Below are positions 44,630 to 52,329 of a stretch of 64,000 nt of DNA, in pieces. Position 1 is the stretch's first letter; each line of letters starts with the position of its first letter. Position numbers and translations under genes: made by a program. Below the pieces are notes generated by a model. It did not search any database. It was not told the DNA's origin and saw only the letters and a program-made list of their open reading frames with translations. This DNA is from Taibaiella chishuiensis (lineage in GTDB: Bacteria; Bacteroidota; Bacteroidia; Chitinophagales; Chitinophagaceae): the NCBI RefSeq assembly GCF_003014535.1, contig NZ_PYGD01000013.1, positions 62,001-126,000 on the forward strand, given 5' to 3'.

Positions 44630-45826
44630 ATGAACATAATCCTCTTCGACGGCGAAGCCCGTAACCACTTGCTCCCGTTTACCCATACCCGGCCGGTGGC
44701 CGACATCCGTTGTGGCATACTGACCATGCGCGAACGCTGGGAAACCAACCTGCAAACCACCAGCTCAACCTTAACGGAAGCCTACCTGCAAAAGGCCTTC
44801 CCGCTGCAGGGCGCCGACAAGAATATTTATATCAATGCCGCCCTGTTCTGTACCCCTGAACTGGTGCAGGCCGTTAAAACACTGGCGCCCGGCGCCGCCC
44901 TGGTACAGGACGGCGAATTGCTGGCCTGCAATACCAGCGCACAACCCGCCAGCCCGCAGGCCCTGCTGGACCATAGCCGCGAACTGGAACAGGTACTTTT
45001 CCGCGGTTTTATACACCGCCTGCAGCGGGTATGGGATATCTTTGCCCTTAACGGGCAGGCCATAACCGAAGACTTTGCCCTGCTTACCCAGGGCCGCGAC
45101 TCGCAGGAGCTTCCAGCCTATGTTACCGCCATACAACCCGAAAATATATTCGTAGAACCCGGCGCCCGCATCTATCCCTGCATCATCAACGCCTCGGCCG
45201 GACCGGTTTATATCGGTAAAGACGCCGAAATTATGGATGGCTGCGTGATACGTGGTCCCCTGGCCCTGGGCGCGCACGCCACCCTGAAGATGGGTGCAAA
45301 AATATACGGCGCGACCACCATAGGCCCCGATTGCAAGGTAGGTGGCGAGATCAGCAATGTGGTATTCTTTGCCAATAGCAATAAGGGGCACGACGGCTTC
45401 CTGGGCAATGCCGTTATCGGTGAATGGTGCAACCTCGGCGCCGATACCAATTGCTCCAACCTGAAAAACAATTACGACGAAGTGAAGATCTGGAGCGAAT
45501 ACCAGAATAAGTCCGTGAAGACCGGGCTGCAGTTCTGCGGCCTGCTTATGGGCGACCACTCCAAATGCGGTATCAATACCATGTTCAATACCGGCACCGT
45601 AGCCGGCGTTAGCTGTAATATTTATGGTGGCGGCTTCCCCGATAAATTTATACCCTCCTTTAGTTGGGGCGGCAGCGAAGGCATGACGACCTACCAGGTT
45701 GAAAAAGCACTCGATACCGCCAACCGGATGATGGCCCGCAGGAATAAAAGCCTGTCGGATGCGGAAATTGAAATTTTGCATCATATTTTTGAGGCCTCAA
45801 AAAACCAACGCGAGTTACTCCACTAA
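44630..45826 (+). CDS. GlmU-like putative sugar nucleotidyltransferase
   Basis: A 398-residue protein. The N-terminal ~180 residues (MNIILFDGEARNHLLPFTHTRPVADIRCG) match a Bacteroidota branch of GlmU-like proteins rather than classical GlmU, and lack the usual nucleotidyltransferase loop LAAGxGTR. The C-terminal half is a left-handed beta-helix with hexapeptide repeats (VIRGPLALGAHATLKMGAKIYG and GPDCKVGGEI), an acyltransferase-type fold. Start chosen at 44630 because homologous N-termini begin at MNIILFDG. The gene precedes tpiA by 24 bp. Its exact product is uncertain. Confidence 0.82.
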   Translation: MNIILFDGEARNHLLPFTHTRPVADIRCGILTMRERWETNLQTTSSTLTEAYLQKAFPLQGADKNIYINAALFCTPELVQAVKTLAPGAALVQDGELLACNTSAQPASPQALLDHSRELEQVLFRGFIHRLQRVWDIFALNGQAITEDFALLTQGRDSQELPAYVTAIQPENIFVEPGARIYPCIINASAGPVYIGKDAEIMDGCVIRGPLALGAHATLKMGAKIYGATTIGPDCKVGGEISNVVFFANSNKGHDGFLGNAVIGEWCNLGADTNCSNLKNNYDEVKIWSEYQNKSVKTGLQFCGLLMGDHSKCGINTMFNTGTVAGVSCNIYGGGFPDKFIPSFSWGGSEGMTTYQVEKALDTANRMMARRNKSLSDAEIEILHHIFEASKNQRELLH

Positions 45827-45850
45827 AAAAATTAATACCAAGCAATATAT

Positions 45851-46615
45851 ATGTCCAGAAAAAAAATCGTTGCCGGTAACTGGAAAATGAACCTCAACCT
45901 GTTCGAGGGGAAACAATTAGTTGCCGATGTGCTGCAAAAAAGCCTTAGCCTGGCTGAAGGTACCGAAGTGGTGATCGCTCCTCCCTTTACCCAGCTGGAG
46001 CTGGCCGCTACCCAGCTGAAAGACACCCCGGGTTACCTGCTGGGTGCGCAAAACTGCCACCAGGAAGCATCCGGCGCCTATACCGGCGAAGTATCGGCCG
46101 CTATGCTCAAAAGCGTAGGTGTTACCTATGTTATTCTCGGTCACAGCGAGCGCCGCCAGTATTTCGGCGAAGACGAAACCCTGCTGGCTAAAAAAGTAAA
46201 TGCAGCCCTGGCCAACGATCTTAAAGTGATCTTTTGTGTAGGCGAACCGCTGGAAGTAAGAGATGCCAACGGCCAGAACGAACTGGTACACCAGCAGATC
46301 GTAGGCGGCCTGTTCCACCTCGACCTGGCCCAGTTTAAAAATGTAGTGATCGCTTATGAACCCGTATGGGCCATTGGTACCGGCCGTACCGCCAGTACAG
46401 AACAAGCCCAGGAAATGCACGCCTATATCCGTTCGGTAATTGCGGATAAGTATGGCGCCGAAACGGCAGAAGACACCAGCATTCTTTACGGCGGCAGCTG
46501 CAAGCCATCCAATGCAGCCGAACTGTTTGCCTGTCCCGATGTAGACGGTGGTCTTATCGGCGGCGCATCGCTCGTAGCAGCCGATTTTGCCGGTATTATC
46601 GAGGCTTCGAAATAA
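45851..46615 (+). CDS. tpiA: Triosephosphate isomerase
   Basis: A 254-residue TIM-barrel enzyme of glycolysis and gluconeogenesis, interconverting dihydroxyacetone phosphate and glyceraldehyde 3-phosphate. The catalytic residues are visible: lysine in AGNWKMN (about 13), histidine in VILGHSERRQYFGE (about 101), and glutamate in IAYEPVWAIGTGRTAS (about 173). The phosphate-binding GGSCKPSNA and GGLIGGASL are present near the C-terminus. It starts 24 bp after the GlmU-like gene, so the two may be co-transcribed. Confidence 0.96.
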   Translation: MSRKKIVAGNWKMNLNLFEGKQLVADVLQKSLSLAEGTEVVIAPPFTQLELAATQLKDTPGYLLGAQNCHQEASGAYTGEVSAAMLKSVGVTYVILGHSERRQYFGEDETLLAKKVNAALANDLKVIFCVGEPLEVRDANGQNELVHQQIVGGLFHLDLAQFKNVVIAYEPVWAIGTGRTASTEQAQEMHAYIRSVIADKYGAETAEDTSILYGGSCKPSNAAELFACPDVDGGLIGGASLVAADFAGIIEASK

Positions 46616-46715
46616 GGATTAAGCCGCCGGTGTACAGAATGCGATGAACCTCAGCGGCTAAGCATAAAAGCCCGCCAAAAGGAGCTTTACCGGTGATCCT
46701 TATTAAAAAAAATAG

Positions 46716-46723
46716 TATCTTCG
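46716..46723 (+). promoter_or_regulatory. -7 box for the DUF3127 gene
   Basis: TATCTTCG, one base off TAnnTTTG, ends 32 nt before the ATG at 46756. It lies inside the upstream extension of the open frame, which argues against a start at 46693. Confidence 0.45.
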
Positions 46724-46755
46724 TATCTTATTCGTTTTTTATAAATAGCAATTTT

Positions 46756-47166
46756 ATGAGTTTAGAAGTAACGGGCAGGTTACATGCCAAATTTCCTACG
46801 CAGCAGATCAAAGACAACTTTTCCAAAAGAGAATTCGTGTTGGAGTTAACCGATGAGAGCCCTACCGGTATGGTGTTTACCAATTATGCATCTTTCCAGC
46901 TCGTGAATGCCAGTTGTGGTGTAGTAGACCAGTTCCAGGAAGGTGAGATGCTGAAAGTTACCTTCAATATCCGCGGTAACAAATGGGAACGCGACGGACA
47001 GGTAAAATACATTACCAACCTGAACGCATGGCGCGTAGAAAGAGCAGGTGCAGCCCAGGGTATGCCCCAGCAACAGGCTCAGCCACAGCAACAATACAAC
47101 CAGCCGCAGCAAAATATGGGTGGCTTCCAGCCTAATCCCGGTGCTGCCGACGATCTTCCGTTCTAA
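46756..47166 (+). CDS. DUF3127 protein, OB-fold-like, with an SSB-like C-terminal tip
   Basis: A 136-residue protein. The N-terminal ~95 residues (MSLEVTGRLHAKFPTQQIKDNFSKREFVLEL) form a compact beta-rich domain of the DUF3127 family. A glutamine/proline-rich linker of about 30 residues follows. The chain ends in an acidic tip, AADDLPF, closely resembling the DDxPF tip of single-stranded DNA-binding protein SSB. The fold and the tip suggest a role with nucleic acids or with SSB partners; this is an inference. The frame opens at 46693, but ATG at 46756 is favoured by the family N-terminus and the promoter box. Confidence 0.83.
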   Translation: MSLEVTGRLHAKFPTQQIKDNFSKREFVLELTDESPTGMVFTNYASFQLVNASCGVVDQFQEGEMLKVTFNIRGNKWERDGQVKYITNLNAWRVERAGAAQGMPQQQAQPQQQYNQPQQNMGGFQPNPGAADDLPF

Positions 47167-47197
47167 GAAAATCGTATACCTTTTTAATCTTTTGCCC

Positions 47198-47232
47198 GAA
47201 ACCCTGTTGTCTGCAACAGGGTTTCTATTTTT
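47198..47232 (+). terminator. Terminator after the DUF3127 gene
   Basis: A perfect 12-bp stem (47198-47209 with 47214-47225) with a TCTG loop is followed by TATTTTTC. Confidence 0.9.
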
Positions 47233-47274
47233 CAAATAACATCCCGTTATCCCGGTATTTACAGTCATTAACGA

Positions 47275-47304
47275 TTGTAATATGCACAGGCTTTTTTAAT
47301 TTCG
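47275..47304 (+). promoter_or_regulatory. Promoter of the DUF4836 gene (-33 and -7 boxes)
   Basis: TTG at 47275-47277 and TAATTTCG at 47297-47304 are separated by 19 nt, matching the Bacteroidota arrangement of TTTG, about 19-21 nt, then TAnnTTTG. The -7 box ends 18 nt before the ATG. Confidence 0.55.
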
Positions 47305-47322
47305 CAGTCTAAACTCTCATAA

Positions 47323-49035
47323 ATGCAAAAATTAACCCGGTTAATCCCCCTGATCCTTTCCTTTCTAATCCTTTTCAGTGCCTGCAGCAAGGCCCCTGAA
47401 ACCACCAGGTATATACCCAAAGACGCGATCGGCGTTGTGAGCCTGAATACTGTTGAACTGGCCAAGAAAGTAGCCTGGAGCGCCCTCGCCGGTAGTCCTA
47501 TGTTCAAAGAGATGACCGGTAAAGCAGGCGATACCACTAAATTCGATATCGAGAAAACCGGCATCGAGCCTTTAACCACGTTTTTTGCATTCGGCATGCC
47601 CGACCAGCGCCTGGCCGGTAAAAGCAAGTTCATGGTGATCCTGCCGCTGAAAGACGCCGAAAAATTCAAAACCTTTATCAAAGAAAATTACCCCAATGCC
47701 AAGGTGGAGTTAAAAGATAAACTGACCTTTATCTCCATAGACGCCAATACCTGTATCGGTTTCGACGGTAAAACCGCCATCGCAGCTACGGCCAACAAAG
47801 CCTACCAGCGCGAATGGAACGAGGACGGCACGCCTAAAGTAGCCGACAACAGCCAGCACCTCACCATCCTTACCGAAGAGATCCAGAAATGCTTTGCCTT
47901 ACCCAAAGACCAGTCCATCGCCGAAAATAAAGAGTTTGCCAGCCTGATCAAGGAAAGCCACGACTTCTCCTTCTGGCTGAACTACGAAGCACTGGCCAGT
48001 GGCCTGTCGCAGGAAGAACTGGGCAGCGCCGGCGCGATTATGGCTTCGCAGAAGAAACTGGTAAAAGACGCCTACTTTACCGGTAGCCTCGATTTTGAAA
48101 AAGGTAAGATCGTAGCCGATGCCCGCTACCACTTCAATAACAGCGCCAAAGCAATCGCACAGGCCATGGCTTCCCAGTCGGACAATGCGGAACTGCTTAA
48201 AAAAGTACCCGGCAACCAGCTGAACCTGCTGATGAGCTATCATTTCAACCCGGCAGGGATCAAAGTCCTGGCCGATACCATGGGTATGGCGCCGCTGGCC
48301 AATATGGCCCTGAAAGAAATGGGACTGACCCTCGACGATATCCTGAATGCCTTTACCGGCGACTTCCTGTTTACTATTTCCGACTTTACCGTACAGACCA
48401 AAAACCTGGCGGCCAGCGTAGGCGGATCTGCGGTAAACTATACCAGCCCCGAGCCTTCGATGAAAGCCTTCCTGTCGTTCAAGATTAAAGACCAGGCAGC
48501 CTTTGGTAAACTGATGCAGATCGCAACCGGCAGGGAAATGCTGATGGCAACCGGCCCGGATGCTTACATGATCGGTGCCGGCGTATACCTGAACAAGAAA
48601 GACGACTACGTTGCAGTTACCAACGACCAGGCGGCAGCCAATGCCTTCGCTACCGGTGCTGCTGCAGCCAAGTTCGATATTCCTAAAGAAGTAAAAAACA
48701 ATCCTTACGGCTTGTATATCGATATCAGGAACTCGGTACAGTCGCTGCCGCTCGACCTGCTCTATGGCAAAGAAGATACCGCCGTATTCCACGACGGTAA
48801 AAAACTGCTGGAATCGGTAGTCGCTTACGGCGGTAAAATAGACGGCAACCACGCGCCTTTCCACTTCGAACTGAACTTCCAGAACAAAGATGAGAACAGC
48901 CTGATGCAACTGATCAATTTCTCTCAGAAAGTAATGGAAGCCAACAAACGCGAAGCCGACAGCTTCGATGATATTATACCCGACGACGCAGAGCCTGCAG
49001 CCACCGTAGACTCTACGGCAAGCCCGGCTATCTAA
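47323..49035 (+). CDS. DUF4836 family lipoprotein
   Basis: A 570-residue protein with a lipoprotein signal peptide (lipobox LFSAC, cysteine near residue 21). The N-terminal sequence TTRYIPKDAIGVVSLNTVELAKK and the repeated pattern of alternating strand and helix segments match DUF4836, a large Bacteroidota family without known function. The mature protein is predicted to be periplasmic or outer-membrane attached. It ends with an acidic tail. The gene is a single unit between two terminators. Confidence 0.84.
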   Translation: MQKLTRLIPLILSFLILFSACSKAPETTRYIPKDAIGVVSLNTVELAKKVAWSALAGSPMFKEMTGKAGDTTKFDIEKTGIEPLTTFFAFGMPDQRLAGKSKFMVILPLKDAEKFKTFIKENYPNAKVELKDKLTFISIDANTCIGFDGKTAIAATANKAYQREWNEDGTPKVADNSQHLTILTEEIQKCFALPKDQSIAENKEFASLIKESHDFSFWLNYEALASGLSQEELGSAGAIMASQKKLVKDAYFTGSLDFEKGKIVADARYHFNNSAKAIAQAMASQSDNAELLKKVPGNQLNLLMSYHFNPAGIKVLADTMGMAPLANMALKEMGLTLDDILNAFTGDFLFTISDFTVQTKNLAASVGGSAVNYTSPEPSMKAFLSFKIKDQAAFGKLMQIATGREMLMATGPDAYMIGAGVYLNKKDDYVAVTNDQAAANAFATGAAAAKFDIPKEVKNNPYGLYIDIRNSVQSLPLDLLYGKEDTAVFHDGKKLLESVVAYGGKIDGNHAPFHFELNFQNKDENSLMQLINFSQKVMEANKREADSFDDIIPDDAEPAATVDSTASPAI

Positions 49036-49052
49036 ACGCCGATACCATTTTT

Positions 49053-49086
49053 CAGACCCCTGCCCTATGGCGGGGGCTTTTTTGTG
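49053..49086 (+). terminator. Terminator after the DUF4836 gene
   Basis: CCCCTGCC pairs with GGCGGGGG around a CTAT loop, with one G-T pair, and is followed by six T. Confidence 0.8.
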
Positions 49087-49192
49087 CCCCGGCCTTACCC
49101 GCCACATAATAGCTGCATAAAGTATTTGAAGCAGTACTCGTTATCTTTTACCAAAAGGCTAAATCAAAATATGCTTATTGGCAATAAGTTAT

Positions 49193-49200
49193 TATTTTTG
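49193..49200 (+). promoter_or_regulatory. -7 box for lepB
   Basis: TATTTTTG matches TAnnTTTG exactly and lies 61 nt before the lepB ATG, implying a leader of about 55 nt. Confidence 0.45.
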
Positions 49201-49261
49201 GCATTCTGGCCCGCCACGGGCCGGCCTTTGCAACTGAACACCTAAATCACAATACACAAAT

Positions 49262-50473
49262 ATGCGCTTAGCTTTTTGGAAGAAGAAAAAAGAGGATCCC
49301 AATAAAAAGAAAAAACCTGTCTGGAGAGAATGGCTGGATGCCGCATTGTTTGCCGTTATCGCCGCTACCATAATCCGTACCTTTTTCATCGAAGCGTATA
49401 CCATCCCTTCCGGTTCTATGGAAGGCACCATGCTCATCAACGATTACCTGTTTGTAAGTAAAGTGGCCTATGGGCCGCGCATGCCCATGACGCCCGTTGC
49501 TGTTCCCCTGGTACACAATACCATGCCTATATTCGGCGGCAAGTCCTATACCGATGCCGTACAATGGAAATACCGCAGGCTGCCGGGCTTTGGCGATGTA
49601 AAACGTTATGATGTGGTGGTTTTCAATTTCCCCAACAACGATACCACCATGGTAGAAGACCCTGCCAATGATTATTATACCGCGATAAGAATGTTTGGCC
49701 GCGAGGCAGTCTGGAACCGTTATACCGTTATTACCCGCCCGGTCGATAAAAAAGAGAATTATATTAAACGCTGTGTGGGCGTTCCCGGCGATAAGATCCA
49801 GGTTATAGGCGGCGTATTGTATGTAAACGATAAGCAAGGCACCATTTACCCGCATCAGCGTGCAGAGTACAGCATCCAGTCGGCAACCGGCGTAGTACCG
49901 CCGCAGGATTTAGTCGACGAAGAACATATCCTGACCAACCGCTACCAGTACCCCAACGGCGCTATCGCGATCGCTTACGATATGGAAGCGCAGACGGCAG
50001 ACAAGATCCGCAAAATGCCCGGCGTTACGGCTGTAGTGCCTTTCGAAGTGCTGCCTGCCGGCGAAACCGGTATGATACCCCAGTGGACTTACCCGCAGGA
50101 TACCCTGCACTGTAAATGGAACATGGATAACTACGGTCCGGTCATGATCCCGAAAAAGGGCGCAAGCGTTACCCTTACCCCCGAAAACATTTCCATTTAC
50201 CGCCGCGTGATCCAGGTATACGAACACAATAAGTTTGAAGAAAAGAACGGTAAATATTATATCAACGATAAAGAAGCCAACAGTTATACCTTTACAATGG
50301 ATTACTACTGGCTGATGGGCGACAATCGCCACAACTCCCTCGACTCCCGCTTCTGGGGTTTTGTACCCGAAGACCATGTGGTGGGCAAAGCCTCGTTTGT
50401 ATGGCTGAGCTACGGCGAGAACGGCATACGCTGGCGTCGCCTGTTCCGGGGTGTAGGAACACTGCAGGAATAA
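49262..50473 (+). CDS. lepB: Signal peptidase I
   Basis: A 403-residue type I signal peptidase, which cleaves signal peptides from secreted proteins at the inner membrane. A strongly basic N-terminus is followed by one membrane span (about 24-42). The catalytic serine lies in IPSGSMEGTML (about 52) and the general-base lysine in NYIKRCVGVPGDKI (about 168). The C-terminal block LMGDNRHNSLDSRFWGFVPEDHV is complete. It is longer than E. coli LepB because of insertions between the catalytic blocks, which is usual in Bacteroidota. It would process the many secreted proteins encoded in this window. Confidence 0.94.
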   Translation: MRLAFWKKKKEDPNKKKKPVWREWLDAALFAVIAATIIRTFFIEAYTIPSGSMEGTMLINDYLFVSKVAYGPRMPMTPVAVPLVHNTMPIFGGKSYTDAVQWKYRRLPGFGDVKRYDVVVFNFPNNDTTMVEDPANDYYTAIRMFGREAVWNRYTVITRPVDKKENYIKRCVGVPGDKIQVIGGVLYVNDKQGTIYPHQRAEYSIQSATGVVPPQDLVDEEHILTNRYQYPNGAIAIAYDMEAQTADKIRKMPGVTAVVPFEVLPAGETGMIPQWTYPQDTLHCKWNMDNYGPVMIPKKGASVTLTPENISIYRRVIQVYEHNKFEEKNGKYYINDKEANSYTFTMDYYWLMGDNRHNSLDSRFWGFVPEDHVVGKASFVWLSYGENGIRWRRLFRGVGTLQE

Positions 50474-50495
50474 TTTATGTTCAACTTATAAATTT

Positions 50496-50532
50496 AAGAG
50501 CAGTATCCTAAACAACAGGATACTGCTCTTTT
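50496..50532 (+). terminator. Terminator after lepB
   Basis: A perfect 14-bp stem (50496-50509 with 50517-50530) with a 7-nt loop is followed by T residues. It ends 15 bp before the next start codon. Confidence 0.9.
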
Positions 50533-50546
50533 GCTGTAAACATACT

Positions 50547-51365
50547 ATGGTACCGATATCCGGCTTTATAAAATACGAAGACAACGAGGTGCATTGCCTG
50601 CGTATGGGCTCCGGTCCCAAACTCCTGATCGCTTTTCACGGGTTCAATAACGATGCCGCTGTATTTGAGCCGCTGGCCCGGCTGCTGCAACAGGAATATA
50701 CCGTAATATCGGTAGACCTGCCCGGGCACGGTAAAACCCGCTGGAACTCGGCCTATATGGAAAAGAAGGCTTTGATGGCGATCGTACAGGGTATCCGGAA
50801 CAATTTCGGGGTCGAAAAATTTGACCTGCTTGGCTTTAGCCTGGGCGGCCGTGTGGTGCTCAACATCCTGGAACTGCAACCCAACTGGGTCGACAAAGCC
50901 CTGTTGCTGGCCGCCGACGGGATGCAGAAAAACTTCTGGTACGGACTGGCTACGCGCAACCCCGCGGGTAAGATCATCTTTAAAAAGATCATAGCCGATC
51001 CCCAGCGCTGGATCAGTAAAATGGCCTGGCTGCGCAAATATAACCTGGTAGACGAATCGCGTTTCAAATTTGCCAAAACAAGGCTGACCGACGATACCAT
51101 ACGGCACCAGCTGTCCTATGTGTGGCCCGTAATGAGCCGCCTGATCCCCAATATCAACCTGGTAAAATGGAATATCAATAAATACAAGGTAACCACCATC
51201 GTGGTGATGGGCCGGCACGACCGCATCTTCCCACCGGACCAGGGCGAACGTTTTATCAAAAACCTGAAACAGGCACAGCTGCGGGTATTGGATGCGGGGC
51301 ACAACCTGGTGCAGGAAGCCCTCCAGCAACAGATCGCTGAACTGTTGCTGCCCAAAACGGATTAG
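50547..51365 (+). CDS. Alpha/beta hydrolase
   Basis: A 272-residue alpha/beta-hydrolase fold protein. The oxyanion region is AFHGFNNDA, followed by VDLPGHGKTRW. The nucleophile elbow is LLGFSLGGRV with serine near residue 97. The acid is in VVMGRHDRIFPP and the histidine in LDAGHNLVQE, completing the triad. No signal peptide is present. Substrate unknown. It begins right after the lepB terminator and lies 36 bp upstream of aroK. Confidence 0.85.
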   Translation: MVPISGFIKYEDNEVHCLRMGSGPKLLIAFHGFNNDAAVFEPLARLLQQEYTVISVDLPGHGKTRWNSAYMEKKALMAIVQGIRNNFGVEKFDLLGFSLGGRVVLNILELQPNWVDKALLLAADGMQKNFWYGLATRNPAGKIIFKKIIADPQRWISKMAWLRKYNLVDESRFKFAKTRLTDDTIRHQLSYVWPVMSRLIPNINLVKWNINKYKVTTIVVMGRHDRIFPPDQGERFIKNLKQAQLRVLDAGHNLVQEALQQQIAELLLPKTD

Positions 51366-51401
51366 AAACGACCATTGCTCTCCCGGAAAAAACAAAAAAC
51401 T

Positions 51402-51917
51402 ATGCGTTTATTTCTGACCGGCATGCCCGGTAGCGGTAAAACCTATTGGATGCAGCAACTCGCTGCCGAACTTCAATTGGAGCAGATAGATCTCGATGCG
51501 CTTATCGAATCGGAAAACGCCGCTACGATCCCGGAACTTTTTGCCCGGGGCGAACCTTTTTTCCGGCAGTGCGAACAGGCTGCCCTGCAAAAGGCCATAG
51601 CCCTGTCGGGCGATCGCCACACCCTGATATCGACCGGCGGCGGCTTGCCGGCCTACCCCGGCAATATAGCCCTGATGCAGGCCGCAGGCAGGATAATCTA
51701 CCTGGCCTCTTCGGTAGAACAGCTCGCAGCGCGGGTGCAGCTCAACCCGGGCACACGCCCGCTGCTGGCCACCGGCGACCCCAAAGTGCTAAAAGAAAAA
51801 CTGGGTAATTTATTGGAGCAAAGACAAGTTTTTTACGAGCAGGCCGATATAAAAATTGAGGTCGATAACCTATCCCTTGCTACCTTTGCAGCGCAGATAC
51901 GCAAGTACATTCTTTAA
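51402..51917 (+). CDS. aroK: Shikimate kinase
   Basis: A 171-residue P-loop kinase of the normal family length, phosphorylating shikimate in the aromatic amino acid pathway. The Walker A motif is LTGMPGSGKTYWM. The shikimate-binding aspartate is in IDLDALIE, with FFRQCEQAAL and the STGGGLPAYPGN substrate loop. LNPGTRPLL matches the lid. The frame opens at 51375, but ATG at 51402 gives the family N-terminus. It is followed after 10 bp by a DUF423 gene. Confidence 0.93.
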   Translation: MRLFLTGMPGSGKTYWMQQLAAELQLEQIDLDALIESENAATIPELFARGEPFFRQCEQAALQKAIALSGDRHTLISTGGGLPAYPGNIALMQAAGRIIYLASSVEQLAARVQLNPGTRPLLATGDPKVLKEKLGNLLEQRQVFYEQADIKIEVDNLSLATFAAQIRKYIL

Positions 51918-51927
51918 CTGTCTTCCT

Positions 51928-52323
51928 ATGTTCAAACCAGCTTTAACCGCGGCCTTTATCTTTGCGCTGATCGGCGTTATCGTGGGCGCCATGGGCGCTC
52001 ATGCACTCCGTCCCGTTCTCTCTCCCGACATGCAGGTTTCTTACGAAACCGCCGTGAAATACCAATTTTACCACAGCTTTGCCCTGGCCTTTGCCGGTAT
52101 CCTGAACCTGGCCTTTCCCGGCGCCTGGATCAAAAGGGCCACCTGGGCCTTTATTACGGGCATTATTCTCTTCTCCGGTTCTATTTACCTGTTGGTATAC
52201 CTTAAAACCACGCAGTCGGTGGGTATCGGCGGTCTGGGCATTCTTACCCCTATAGGCGGTGTTTTCTTTATCCTCGGCTGGATATGCCTGTTGCTGGGTA
52301 TCAATAAGCGTAAAACAAACTAA
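51928..52323 (+). CDS. DUF423 membrane protein
   Basis: A 131-residue protein with four transmembrane segments. The signature of DUF423 (YgdD-like) is clear: GVIVGAMGAHALRP, then YHSFALAFAG and LTPIGGVFFILGW. Function unknown. The frame extends upstream into aroK; ATG at 51928 is chosen because it lies 10 bp after the aroK stop codon and gives the family N-terminus. Probably co-transcribed with aroK. Confidence 0.88.
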   Translation: MFKPALTAAFIFALIGVIVGAMGAHALRPVLSPDMQVSYETAVKYQFYHSFALAFAGILNLAFPGAWIKRATWAFITGIILFSGSIYLLVYLKTTQSVGIGGLGILTPIGGVFFILGWICLLLGINKRKTN

Positions 52324-52329
52324 TTGCTT

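Noticed and set aside
47899-49107. 402-codon minus-strand frame opposite the DUF4836 gene
   Set aside because: Antisense shadow. The plus-strand gene has a lipobox, promoter and terminator.
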